IMG/VR virus record: IMGVR_UViG_3300038696_000205
Span: 1 to 64,000 of that record
Direction: 5' to 3' (one strand)
Length of the DNA stretch: 64,000 bases
From: a virus
This document shows positions 8,134 to 16,745 of the stretch, piece after piece (position 1 is the first letter of the stretch; the number at the start of each line of letters is the position of its first letter). A model generated the notes under the pieces. That model saw nothing but the letters and a program-made list of their open reading frames with translations. It did no database searches and was not told the DNA's origin. The translations under genes were made by a program, and so were the position numbers.

Positions 8134-10209
8134 TTAATTACTTAGTGGCATATTAATTTTACCGTGTGACTTATAACCTACTATTTCAAAATCATCAATA
8201 CTATAAGAATAAATATCTTTAGCTTTATTTAATTTTAATCTAGGTAATTCAAAAGGTTTGTTTAGTAATTGAGTTTTAAGTTCCTCAACATGGTTACTAT
8301 AAATGTGTACGTTAGTTAAATCACCAATAAGTGTTTCTGGAATCATACCGACTTGTTGTGCTAACATTTCTAATAACAATGCATACGATGTAATGTTAAA
8401 CGGTAACCCAAGACCCACATCAACACTACGTTGATGCCATTTAAGTGAAAGTGCTCTTTCTGGTGTTGGCTCCCAATAGTTATTCTCAAAGTCGATAGTT
8501 AAATCATCATTATATTCCATACCAGTTTCATAATTATTACTAAACCATTCCTTATATCTTTCCTTATAAGTTAATTCTCTAGTATAAACCTCAAAGGACC
8601 AATGACAATTATGGTTAATAATATTATTGACGGTATAAGTATGGTTGTTGGCTACTGATAAATTGTATACTGTACCCTCAAAACCATGAATCGTTTCTTT
8701 ATCATATACCCGCAACCAAAGTTTATCACCATCGAAGATAAATTTATCACTATTATTTTTATTCTTTGAGGTTTGAATTGAATAAGTATTATTTTGGTTA
8801 ACTTCTCTACCTTCAATGATAGTTTTTTCTGGTCTATGTTGATAATATAATGAACACTTTAAACCTACTTTAGCATATAATATTTGCATATTAAAAGCAA
8901 TGTTATCAGATATTGTGGTGATACTATAACCATCTTTTGTTTTACAACCATCGGCATCTTCATACCCTTCAATAAATTTAACTATTAATTCTTTTTTCCC
9001 ATTTAATATGAATTCTGGTATTTTTTTATTTTTAGCACCAGAACCGAATTCACTTAAAATCAATTCCCATTTCTTTTGTTTAAAACAATACTTTTTAACG
9101 TTTTCACCAGAGTTAGCCAATTTTGCTAAAGGTACGATACCACCAATCTTCCCATTAATTAACTCAAATTGTGTATCGTTAATACTTAATAATGTTTCAC
9201 CCTTTTCGATTAACCAACCATCACCTAAAAAGTAACCCATTAAATACCATTGTCTTTCGTCATCAATAATTTCTTCATAATTTTTTGATGAAAATTGGTT
9301 TTGTTTTAGTGAGTAATTAATTATAAAGTCTTCTTCCTTTTGTGGTATTGGTATGGCAACATAATCACCATTTTCCATTTCACCAGCATCAATATAACCC
9401 TTACCTTTGATTAAAAATGGGTGATTATGAGTACATTTTATTGGATGAGGGGAACCACAATATCTAAATGACACTAATTTTGTATCATGAACTTTAGTTT
9501 TCATTAACTCATAAACCTCATTATATGAACCATCCTCCGTTAAAACCAAATCACCCTCACGTACTTTTTCAATTGGTATGTATTCACCACTAATTGTTTT
9601 TACTAGAGAACCCTCAACAAAACAAGGTGGTAATGTCATATTCTCAATTTCATCAACGTTCCAGGCACTGACAAGCATTCGTCTACTATCTGGATTAGTT
9701 TTAAGTGTATTTATTAAATCCTGAATCTGATTTACACCAGGATTATCATCGGATGCTCCCCAACCAACCCATTGTTGACCATATATCGGACCAAGCTCAC
9801 CCCACTTATTTGCGAAGTCTTCATTTGTCTTAATTTTATCTACAAACTCGCTCATTGATAAATGTCTAAATTCATTAGGGGCTATTTTTTTATAGTCTGA
9901 ATTATCCATAACCTCACATCTAATTTGTTTTAAATAAGCAGCATAAGAATCGCCATTCCAAATATTAACCCCGTTTAATACTAGGGGTCTAATATTGGTG
10001 CCACCGCTTAAAAACCAAAGTAACTCATAAATAATCCCCTTAGTAAACATTTTCTTTGTCGTTAACAATGGAAACCCATCACGCATGTCTATTTTTAACG
10101 TACTAGAGAATAATGATAATGTACCAGTACCAGTTCTATCACCCTTAACGTCACCATCATTCAATATCTTCCTAACTATTTTTAAATATTTTTTATCTAC
10201 TTTATTCAT
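8134..10209 (-). CDS. thyA: Thymidylate synthase with embedded intein
   Basis: Makes dTMP from dUMP and methylene-tetrahydrofolate, supplying phage DNA synthesis. The N-extein has the dUMP/folate motifs RTGTGTLSLF and GPIYGQQWVGWG and the Arg pair DSRRMLVSAWNVDE; the C-extein has CHWSFEVY, LKWHQRSVDVGLGLPFNI and DVH-type NVHIYSNH. Residues 196-534 of the 691-aa ORF are an intein that splits LPP from CHWSF, so the catalytic Cys exists only as the +1 residue after the intein. Spliced enzyme would be 352 aa, longer than the usual 260-290 owing to an insertion around residues 90-130. The product is inactive unless splicing occurs. Its start overlaps the upstream gene by 8 bases. Confidence 0.93.
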   Translation of the reverse strand: MNKVDKKYLKIVRKILNDGDVKGDRTGTGTLSLFSSTLKIDMRDGFPLLTTKKMFTKGIIYELLWFLSGGTNIRPLVLNGVNIWNGDSYAAYLKQIRCEVMDNSDYKKIAPNEFRHLSMSEFVDKIKTNEDFANKWGELGPIYGQQWVGWGASDDNPGVNQIQDLINTLKTNPDSRRMLVSAWNVDEIENMTLPPCFVEGSLVKTISGEYIPIEKVREGDLVLTEDGSYNEVYELMKTKVHDTKLVSFRYCGSPHPIKCTHNHPFLIKGKGYIDAGEMENGDYVAIPIPQKEEDFIINYSLKQNQFSSKNYEEIIDDERQWYLMGYFLGDGWLIEKGETLLSINDTQFELINGKIGGIVPLAKLANSGENVKKYCFKQKKWELILSEFGSGAKNKKIPEFILNGKKELIVKFIEGYEDADGCKTKDGYSITTISDNIAFNMQILYAKVGLKCSLYYQHRPEKTIIEGREVNQNNTYSIQTSKNKNNSDKFIFDGDKLWLRVYDKETIHGFEGTVYNLSVANNHTYTVNNIINHNCHWSFEVYTRELTYKERYKEWFSNNYETGMEYNDDLTIDFENNYWEPTPERALSLKWHQRSVDVGLGLPFNITSYALLLEMLAQQVGMIPETLIGDLTNVHIYSNHVEELKTQLLNKPFELPRLKLNKAKDIYSYSIDDFEIVGYKSHGKINMPLSN
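8608..9624 (-). mobile_element. ThyA intein with LAGLIDADG endonuclease
   Basis: 339 residues. Starts at Cys1 (CFVEGSLVKT), has the block B TxxH-type motif THNH at intein residues 65-68, and ends with block F/G ...TYTVNNIINHN followed by Cys+1. Two dodecapeptide motifs, LMGYFLGDGWL (about 128-138) and FIEGYEDADGC (about 217-227), identify a LAGLIDADG homing endonuclease. All splice-junction residues (C1, HN end, C+1) are intact, so splicing is expected. Confidence 0.92.
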
Positions 10210-10534
10210 AGGTTACTTTTTTTTCGGTTACTATTATTTGGTTTTGTATTGCGTATGTCGCCATATCGGACCAACTTTCAAAATCAACTTCCGTTAGTAT
10301 ATCACCATTTGGGTGAATTTCCTTTAAGTTTATTTTTTTAGTTTCGGAATCAATACGATAAAACCAATCCGTTTTATTAAAATTAATTGTTTTTTTTATA
10401 ATTAAGTCACCCATGTGCAATGCATCACAAGAACCCCTGGGACAAGGCACCATACGACCTTCCGTCATAGAGTCAATTTCACACCTACTACACGACCAAT
10501 ATTCCTCTACCGTATCTTCTAGAAATTTTTTCAT
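10202..10534 (-). CDS. Hypothetical zinc-binding protein, 110 aa
   Basis: The first 45 residues contain CSRC and CPRGSC, a likely treble-clef or zinc-ribbon site. The remainder is a small alpha/beta domain (WFYRIDSETKKINLKEIHPN). It overlaps thyA by 8 bases and follows the KTSC gene directly, so it is probably in the same operon. No function can be given. Confidence 0.6.
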   Translation of the reverse strand: MKKFLEDTVEEYWSCSRCEIDSMTEGRMVPCPRGSCDALHMGDLIIKKTINFNKTDWFYRIDSETKKINLKEIHPNGDILTEVDFESWSDMATYAIQNQIIVTEKKVTYE

Positions 10535-10535
10535 A

Positions 10536-10967
10536 TTATATTTTATATTCGGTAATGTGTTTACCTAATTTATTGTTTAACGCTTTAATACTATCCTTAT
10601 GGAATATCCCATATTGGTCAAAGTACTCAACGTTTTCAGCCATCATGGTCTTCAATTCGTTCTCACTTTTAAATTGCTCCTTATCCTTAAGAATTTTAAT
10701 CTCCTTTAATATCTTATCGACATCTACCGAATCATTCTTACTAAAGGCATACGCCTTTATGTTACTGTTCAACACCTTACCTTGACTATCGGCAGTCTCG
10801 AACCTCATATAATCCGTAGGTGAAACCTTAAGGTAGGTATATGACCCACCGTTTTTAAAGATAATTGTTAAATTTTCTGTACTCTTGTCCAATGTTGAGG
10901 ATAAAATATTAGATGATTCGTATATCACGTCAATTTTATCGTCATTTTCTACTCTTTGTAATATCAT
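10536..10967 (-). CDS. KTSC-domain protein, 143 aa
   Basis: Residues about 20-75 (SSTLDKSTENLTIIFKNGGS, YTYLKVSPTDYMRFETADSQ, GKVLNSNIKAY) match the KTSC domain, a small fold first noted near lysyl-tRNA synthetases and common in phages; its activity is not known. The C-terminal half is helical and charged. It lies in the minus-strand unit leading to thyA. Confidence 0.7.
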   Translation of the reverse strand: MILQRVENDDKIDVIYESSNILSSTLDKSTENLTIIFKNGGSYTYLKVSPTDYMRFETADSQGKVLNSNIKAYAFSKNDSVDVDKILKEIKILKDKEQFKSENELKTMMAENVEYFDQYGIFHKDSIKALNNKLGKHITEYKI

Positions 10968-10984
10968 AATTTTTAGTTTTAATG

Positions 10985-11188
10985 CTATATACCCGTTTTA
11001 TAGTATACTTTTTTTATTTTATTTACCTTACTTAATTCAAATATTTCACCACTAATATAACCGTCAAGGTCACTTTCTATGATAAGGTAATTACCACTAA
11101 AAGAAACTTTTGCGTTAAAAAAATCAAGTTTTTCCCGTGAATTATTACTATTCACCAATATTGAAACTTCGTCATATATCGTATCCAT
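10985..11188 (-). CDS. Hypothetical small protein, 67 aa
   Basis: First gene of the minus-strand unit behind the promoter at 11216-11247. Short, beta-rich and acidic (FSGNYLIIESDLDGYISGEI). No recognisable family or membrane segment. Confidence 0.55.
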   Translation of the reverse strand: MDTIYDEVSILVNSNNSREKLDFFNAKVSFSGNYLIIESDLDGYISGEIFELSKVNKIKKVYYKTGI

Positions 11189-11215
11189 ATTTAATCAACT
11201 ATTTACTTTACCTTA

Positions 11216-11247
11216 CAAATATACTATTTATTTAGTAGAAAATCAAG
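11216..11247 (-). promoter_or_regulatory. Promoter for the thyA-side unit
   Basis: -7 box TATATTTG (11223-11216) and -33 box CTTGATTT, 16 bases apart. It is back-to-back with the clpC promoter, giving a divergent control region. Confidence 0.55.
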
Positions 11248-11279
11248 CTTGTTTTTCCGAATATAATTAGCTATATTTG
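11248..11279 (+). promoter_or_regulatory. Promoter of the split clpC unit
   Basis: TTG at 11249-11251, a 20-base gap, then TATATTTG at 11272-11279, 22 bases before the ATG. This fits the Bacteroidota -33/-7 pattern. Confidence 0.65.
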
Positions 11280-11301
11280 TAGCGAAGATAAAACACAATT
11301 T

Positions 11302-12129
11302 ATGAATAGAGAAATTATACCAAAAGTAAAATTAATTATGGGCAAGGCCAATGAAACGGCCAGGGAGTATGATGACTCTATGGTGAGACCAGAACATATT
11401 ATGTTGGCAATTTTAACTGACGATAGTAATTCATGTATTACTTACCTATCGAAAATGGGTGTAAATTTAGACAACCTTTATGATGAAATAACCGAATCAA
11501 TAAAGTCACAGGAATTAAAGACCACCAACATATATGTTAGGAAACTTAAACTACCTTTTAGCGATGAGGTTAAGTTGGCATTTAAATTGCTAGATAAAGA
11601 ATCAGAAGGTGTTGGGTTTACCGTTATTAATACGTCACACATATTACTGGCCTTATTAACATTCCCAAAACTACACATTACTAAAATTTTAAAAACAAAA
11701 AAAGTCACACATACAACCTTTAAAAATAAAATTATGGAATTAAGTAACGGTTTTAAGGAAAATATAGAAGTAATTAAAAATTCCATTAAAGATGATGGTG
11801 ATGATTTAACGATAGGGCGTGGTAAAAATGAAAATCAGACCATTAAAAATGAAACAAAAACCCCAGCACTTGATAATTTTTGTAGGGATATAACCAAGGA
11901 TGCCAAAAATGGTAAATTAGACCAAGTTATTGGTAGGGCCAAGGAAATCAAACGTGTTTCACAAATTTTAGCCAGACGTAAGAAAAACAACCCAGTCCTT
12001 ATAGGTGAACCTGGAGTTGGTAAGTGTTTTTCTTCTGATACTGAGGTAGTTATTAAAAATGATTTAACTGGTGAAGTATTTAAAATTAAAATCGAAGATT
12101 TATTAAAACGATTGCCAACCCCTAGTTAA
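11302..12129 (+). CDS. clpC: ClpC fragment 1 (N domain, start of AAA1) with intein-1 N part
   Basis: 275 aa. Residues 1-150 form the Clp N domain with two repeats ([12 protein letters not shown], then [12 protein letters not shown]), for substrate or adaptor binding. Residues about 185-241 begin AAA1 ([20 protein letters not shown]) and run to the Walker A GEPGVGK. There the reading frame continues without a break into Cys242 and 34 intein residues ([20 protein letters not shown]...) and stops. This half-P-loop cannot bind ATP until it is ligated to fragment 2 by protein trans-splicing. Extein part is 241 aa. Possible roles of a phage ClpC are to redirect or replace the host ClpC-ClpP protease; this is inference. 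Confidence 0.93.
   Translation: MNREIIPKVKLIMGKANETAREYDDSMVRPEHIMLAILTDDSNSCITYLSKMGVNLDNLYDEITESIKSQELKTTNIYVRKLKLPFSDEVKLAFKLLDKESEGVGFTVINTSHILLALLTFPKLHITKILKTKKVTHTTFKNKIMELSNGFKENIEVIKNSIKDDGDDLTIGRGKNENQTIKNETKTPALDNFCRDITKDAKNGKLDQVIGRAKEIKRVSQILARRKKNNPVLIGEPGVGKCFSSDTEVVIKNDLTGEVFKIKIEDLLKRLPTPS
12025..12126 (+). other. Split intein 1, N fragment (34 aa)
   Basis: Starts with the nucleophile Cys after GVGK and has block A-like [10 protein letters not shown]. It ends before block B, so the break is much closer to the N-terminus than in DnaE-type split inteins (about 100 aa). Partner: residues 1-121 of the fragment 2 ORF. Confidence 0.85.
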
Positions 12130-12177
12130 CTAATTTAACGTTAGGTATTGACTTTTTAAATTAAACCGTATATTTAT

Positions 12178-13623
12178 ATGAAATATATAGATATGAAAAT
12201 TAATTATAAAAAGAATGGTAACCATAGTGTTGAATTTAACGAATATTTTAAAACTGTTGATGATTTAAAATTATTCATTAAAAATAATAATAAATTTATA
12301 AATGTAGGTGTTTTAACTAATGATATTACTAACATTTATTATGAGTTAGTGAAATTAGAAGAATCTATCAAGTCAAGCGTTTTAGATAGATTCTTAGTTA
12401 GTAAATTTAATTTTAAATTCAAAAGACCAAATAATATTAATTTTTGGTTAGAAAGAGGTTTTGGAATTTATGAATTTAATGAATATGTTGGGGTTAAAAT
12501 AAATAAATTAGGAAATAATACCGAAAATATATTCAAGTTTAACAATTTTAAATTTAAAATTTTAGGAATTCCAAAATGTAATTTATGTGATTCTGATTTA
12601 ATAATTGAACCTACAATTGGTAGGTATGAAATTAAAGGGTGTTTAAATATTAATTGTGAAACCCATAAAAATGAAACGGTAAGTACAATTAAACAATTAG
12701 CATTTTTACCAATTAATTTATATGAAAATAAAAATAATAGAATTAAGGTTAATAGTAAGTTATATAAAGAGTATTGGTTATTAAAAGGGTTGTCTTATGA
12801 TATTGCTAATGAAAAAATTAATGAAATTAAAGAGTTGTTAGTTAATATCACTGTAAACTCTTTTGATTATTATAAAATTACAACTGATTTAAATGATTTT
12901 GAAATAAATAAAATCATTAATAAGCAATCATCTTGGTGTATTGAACATTGGTTAAGTAAGGGGTTAGATATTAACGAGAGTAAAAGTAAAGTTAGTGAGG
13001 TACAAGGTAAAAATGCTGATAAATTAGTTAAACTTAGAAAAAAATATCCAGAAAGATATGGCGCAACGACTGAAACACAACTACAGTATTGGATAAATAA
13101 AGGTTATAACTTAAAGGATGCTGAAATTAAATTGAGTGAGAGACAAACAACATTTTCAAAAGAAATATGCGTCCAAAAATATGGTGAAGAAAAAGGATTA
13201 GAAAGATTTATTAATAGACAAGAAAAATGGTTAAATAATTATAAAAGAGTTAATTTTTCTAAAATTTCACAAGAATTATTTTGGGATGTTTTAAATAACA
13301 ACCCAAATATTTTAAATGAAAATATTTATTTTGACACATTATTAGATGGCAATAGAGATGATTCTGGTAAAAATAATGAATATCGACTAAAATTGGGGGA
13401 ATCTTATATATTACCAGATTTTTTTGATAAAACAAACGGTAAAATTATTGAGTTTGATGGAACTTATTATCATAGAAAAACTCCAGAAAATAGTAAAAGG
13501 GAAGATAAGAGAGATAAGATGATTTTAGATGGTGGCTATAAAGTATTACACGTAACTGAAAAGGATTATAGAGAAGATAAGCGAAAAGTAATAAATAAAT
13601 GTATAGAATATTTAAAAGAATAA
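12178..13623 (+). CDS. Homing endonuclease in split-intein gap 1 (Vsr/EDxHD-like)
   Basis: 481 aa (a second ATG at 12193 aligns better with its paralogue at 15178). Middle region has CNLCDSDL and CLNINCETH, a likely zinc-binding pair, followed by repeats of WLSKGLDINESKSKVSE type and SERQTTFSKEICVQKYGEEK. The C-terminal 80 residues contain IIEFDGTYYH, then KRDKMILDGGYKVLHVTEKD, resembling the Vsr-like nuclease fold of the EDxHD homing endonucleases (I-Bth0305I type) known from fractured phage genes. It lies wholly between the two intein halves and probably spreads the cassette by cutting empty P-loop alleles. Nuclease fold assignment is by eye. Confidence 0.8.
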   Translation: MKYIDMKINYKKNGNHSVEFNEYFKTVDDLKLFIKNNNKFINVGVLTNDITNIYYELVKLEESIKSSVLDRFLVSKFNFKFKRPNNINFWLERGFGIYEFNEYVGVKINKLGNNTENIFKFNNFKFKILGIPKCNLCDSDLIIEPTIGRYEIKGCLNINCETHKNETVSTIKQLAFLPINLYENKNNRIKVNSKLYKEYWLLKGLSYDIANEKINEIKELLVNITVNSFDYYKITTDLNDFEINKIINKQSSWCIEHWLSKGLDINESKSKVSEVQGKNADKLVKLRKKYPERYGATTETQLQYWINKGYNLKDAEIKLSERQTTFSKEICVQKYGEEKGLERFINRQEKWLNNYKRVNFSKISQELFWDVLNNNPNILNENIYFDTLLDGNRDDSGKNNEYRLKLGESYILPDFFDKTNGKIIEFDGTYYHRKTPENSKREDKRDKMILDGGYKVLHVTEKDYREDKRKVINKCIEYLKE

Positions 13624-13627
13624 AAAT

Positions 13628-13990
13628 ATGAATGAATTAAAAAAAATTACAAAATCATTTGATATGTCAAATTATAGTATATTAACTGATACTGGGTTTG
13701 AAAAATTAGAAAAGTTGCATGAAACTATCCCATATGAAGTTTACCAACTTAAATTAGATAACGGTAACGAACTTAAATGTGCTGATAATCATATAGTATT
13801 CTTCCAAGATACTTTTGATGAAATCTTCGTAAAAAATCTAAAAGTTGGAGATAAGATTGAAGTAGAAGGTAATAAAGGAGGGTCAGTTGTTGAAGTAATC
13901 AATTTAGGTTATGAAGAAGTAATGTACGATTTTGAACTTATAGAGGGTTCTAATAGACGTTATTATACCAATGGAATTCTATCACATAAT
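13628..13990 (+). other. Split intein 1, C fragment (121 aa)
   Basis: Carries block B-like LKCADNHIVFF, a block F-like segment (YEEVMYDFELIEGSNRRYYT) and block G NGILSHN, followed by Thr+1 of the P-loop. It has no endonuclease domain inside; that function is in the separate upstream ORF. Confidence 0.85.
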
Positions 13991-15085
13991 ACGGCAATAG
14001 TCGAGGGAATCGCAAGCCTAATCAATGAAGGTAAAGCACCAAGAGTATTACTGGATAAAAAGATATACTCATTAAACCTAACCTCAATGGTCGCTGGTAC
14101 AAAATACAGAGGACAATTCGAGGAAAGGATGAAGGCCATTATGGACGAGTTAGAAGAAAGTAAAAACATTATACTCTTTATAGACGAACTTCATACAATC
14201 GTGGGTACTGGAAATGCATCTGGTAGTATGGATGCCGCAAATATTCTTAAACCAGCATTAGCCAATGGCGGAATACAGTGTATTGGTGCCACCACGTTAG
14301 ATGAGTACAGGGAAAATATCGAAAAGGATAAGGCCCTTGATAGAAGATTCCAATCAGTTATAGTGGAAGAAACTACAATGGACGAAACCCAAACTATACT
14401 TGAAAATATAAAGGGTAAATACGAAGACTACCACAAAGTGACCTACACTGATGAGGCTATTGTGGAATGTATTAAATTATCCAATAGATACATATCGGAT
14501 AGGTCCATGCCAGATAAAGCCATCGATGTACTTGATGAAGCTGGGGCATCTACTAATGTAAACCAAAAAATACCAGAGATAATCAAAAAACTGGAGGCCA
14601 GAAAAGACCAAATAAATATTAGTAAACTAGAAGTAGTTAAAAAACAAAATTACGAGGAAGCTGCCAAACTTAGAGATGAAGAACGCAAAATAAACGATGA
14701 GTTGGATAAGTCAAAAAAAGAGTGGAACGATTCTTTGGATAAAAAACGTACAATAGTCGATGTTGAATTGGTGTCGGAAGTTATATCCATGATGACTGGA
14801 ATTCCAATTAGTAAGGTTTCCTCACAAGAAAACAAAAAACTTATAACCATGGACAAGGATTTGATGGGTAAGGTTATCGGTCAAGATGAAGCGGTCAGTA
14901 AAGTCGTAAGAGCAATTAAAAGGAACCGTTTGGGTATCAAGGATAAATCCAAACCAATCGGGTCATTTATATTCCTAGGTTCAACTGGTGTAGGTAAGTG
15001 TATTTGCTCGAACACTCAGATTAAAATTAGGTCTAAAATCGATGGTGTTGTTAAAACCATCAATATAGGTGAATTGGATAGCTAA
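13628..15085 (+). CDS. clpC: ClpC fragment 2 (AAA1 body, UVR, start of AAA2) flanked by two intein parts
   Basis: 485 aa in three sections. Residues 1-121 are the C part of intein 1, ending YYTNGILSHN. Residues 122-457 are ClpC: TAIVEGIASL completes Walker A of AAA1, Walker B is IILFIDELHT, the arginine-finger region is KDKALDRRFQSV, a UVR-like segment follows (NYEEAAKLRDEERKINDELD), and AAA2 begins (GQDEAVSKVVRAI) up to GSTGVGK. Residues 458-485 (CICSNTQIKI...) are the N part of intein 2. Two trans-splicing events are needed to build a continuous ClpC. The UVR segment favours ClpC over ClpA or ClpB. Confidence 0.93.
   Translation: MNELKKITKSFDMSNYSILTDTGFEKLEKLHETIPYEVYQLKLDNGNELKCADNHIVFFQDTFDEIFVKNLKVGDKIEVEGNKGGSVVEVINLGYEEVMYDFELIEGSNRRYYTNGILSHNTAIVEGIASLINEGKAPRVLLDKKIYSLNLTSMVAGTKYRGQFEERMKAIMDELEESKNIILFIDELHTIVGTGNASGSMDAANILKPALANGGIQCIGATTLDEYRENIEKDKALDRRFQSVIVEETTMDETQTILENIKGKYEDYHKVTYTDEAIVECIKLSNRYISDRSMPDKAIDVLDEAGASTNVNQKIPEIIKKLEARKDQINISKLEVVKKQNYEEAAKLRDEERKINDELDKSKKEWNDSLDKKRTIVDVELVSEVISMMTGIPISKVSSQENKKLITMDKDLMGKVIGQDEAVSKVVRAIKRNRLGIKDKSKPIGSFIFLGSTGVGKCICSNTQIKIRSKIDGVVKTINIGELDS
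14999..15082 (+). other. Split intein 2, N fragment (28 aa)
   Basis: Begins with Cys after STGVGK (CICSNTQIKIRSKIDGVVKT) and ends INIGELDS. It is similar to intein 1 N and even shorter. Partner is the first 223 residues of the fragment 3 ORF. Confidence 0.83.
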
Positions 15086-15177
15086 TTATCACCCAAAACC
15101 AGTTGAACCAATATTTAATTATCAACAAATAGGTCTTTCTCAAATAATTAACATAGTTATTGCTAAACGTAATAGGT

Positions 15178-16710
15178 ATGTTAATTATAAAAGAGAGAAA
15201 AAAGTATGAATTTAATGAAGTCTTTAAGGCTAATAATGATTTTAATGAATTTTTATTATTAGAATATAATAAACTTAATTTTGATAATGATGATATACAA
15301 TCATCAATTAAGATTCTATATGATAAGTTAGTTAATGATGAGGGAGTTGTCAAATACTTAAGATTAACTAGGTGGGTATCAAAAGAATTTAAATTTAAAT
15401 GTAAGAATATATTACAAGAGTGCTTCTGGTTAGAGCGAGGGTGGTCATCTAATGAAACCAAAGAAAAGATTTCAAATATTATGGTGGAACGAAGTAATAA
15501 GGCTAGTATAACTAAAAGTGAATTAAAAAAAGATATTATATTTGACGACACTGAAAAAGATATTAAATATAATAAAATTAAATTTAAATCAATACATGAA
15601 CCAAGGTGTGGTAAGTGTAATTCAACTTTAGAATTAAAAAAACGGAATAAAAATAATATATTGGGTGATTTTTATTATGAAATAATAAAATGTTCTAACG
15701 ATAGTTGTGAAACCCATAATATGGGTAGGAATAATAAATATCGTGCGTTTCTACCATCAATTAAGGCTGAATGTATTATAAACGAGATAACTAATAATAT
15801 TAAGGGTAGTAATAAATTATGTGTAAAGTCTTGGATTAATAAGGGTTATTCAGAAAAAGAAGCTAAAAATATAATTAGTGAAATCCAAAGTACTAACTCG
15901 AAATTAGTTAAAAATAGATTTATAGTTAGTAAAGAAAATTTAAAAATGAATGGCTTTAGTGATGATGAAATAATTAAAATTTGTCAAACGCCAACTCGGA
16001 GAGAATTTTATGAAGGTAAAGGACTTACCGATGATGAAATTACAAGTAAGATAAGGAAACAACAAAAGTACGCTGCATCATTTGTTGATTATGAAAAAAG
16101 ATTATTACCTAGTAATATTGAATATTGGGTTAATAAAGGACATGGGTACATTGAGGCTAAACAAAAAGTAATTGAAAGACAAACAACATTCTCAAGGGAA
16201 ATATGTATTGAAAAATATGGTGAAATCGAAGGGTTAAAGGTATTTACTGAAAGACAAAATAAGTGGTCTAAATCATTAAATAATGGTGGTAAAATGAAGA
16301 ATGGTTACTCTAAAATTTCTCAACATTTATTCCATATATTATTAAATTCATATGAAGTTGATGATAGGGTTAAAATTATGTTCGCAACCCATAATGGTGA
16401 ATTTAAGTTAAATAAATGTGAAAATGAGGGGGGTATTTGGATGTATGATTTCACAGATGTAAAAAATAAAAAAATAATCGAATATCATGGGGATATGTTT
16501 CATGGTAACCCTAAAAAATATTTAGCAGAAGATTATCCACACCCTTTTAGAAAAACAATCACTGCACAAGAAATGTGGGATAAAGATAAAAAGAAGATGG
16601 ATATTGCTTATCAAAATGGTTTTGAGGTATTGGTAATTTGGGATAGTGAATATAGGTGGGGGAATAAACAAAAAATAATCGATAAGTGTCTCGCATTTAT
16701 CAATAAATAA
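15178..16710 (+). CDS. Homing endonuclease in split-intein gap 2 (Vsr/EDxHD-like)
   Basis: 510 aa from the ATG at 15178 (an upstream in-frame ATG lies at 15160; 15178 aligns with the paralogue). Clearly homologous to the gap 1 protein: zinc pair CGKCNSTLEL...CSNDSCETHN, repeated WINKGYSEKEAKNIISEIQ units, and IERQTTFSREICIEKYGEIE. The C-terminal nuclease domain shows KKIIEYHGDMFHGNP and FEVLVIWDSEYRWG, with the E...HGD...H and D...W/K pattern of EDxHD/Vsr-type enzymes. The AT-rich codon use is unlike the neighbouring clp exteins, consistent with a mobile gene. Confidence 0.82.
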   Translation: MLIIKERKKYEFNEVFKANNDFNEFLLLEYNKLNFDNDDIQSSIKILYDKLVNDEGVVKYLRLTRWVSKEFKFKCKNILQECFWLERGWSSNETKEKISNIMVERSNKASITKSELKKDIIFDDTEKDIKYNKIKFKSIHEPRCGKCNSTLELKKRNKNNILGDFYYEIIKCSNDSCETHNMGRNNKYRAFLPSIKAECIINEITNNIKGSNKLCVKSWINKGYSEKEAKNIISEIQSTNSKLVKNRFIVSKENLKMNGFSDDEIIKICQTPTRREFYEGKGLTDDEITSKIRKQQKYAASFVDYEKRLLPSNIEYWVNKGHGYIEAKQKVIERQTTFSREICIEKYGEIEGLKVFTERQNKWSKSLNNGGKMKNGYSKISQHLFHILLNSYEVDDRVKIMFATHNGEFKLNKCENEGGIWMYDFTDVKNKKIIEYHGDMFHGNPKKYLAEDYPHPFRKTITAQEMWDKDKKKMDIAYQNGFEVLVIWDSEYRWGNKQKIIDKCLAFINK

Positions 16711-16745
16711 ATATAAATAAATAAAAATAAATAAAAATAAATAAA

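Noticed and set aside
15060-15551. 163-codon minus-strand ORF opposite the second endonuclease gene
   Set aside because: AT-rich shadow frame covering the 5' end of a supported gene, with no promoter or motif.
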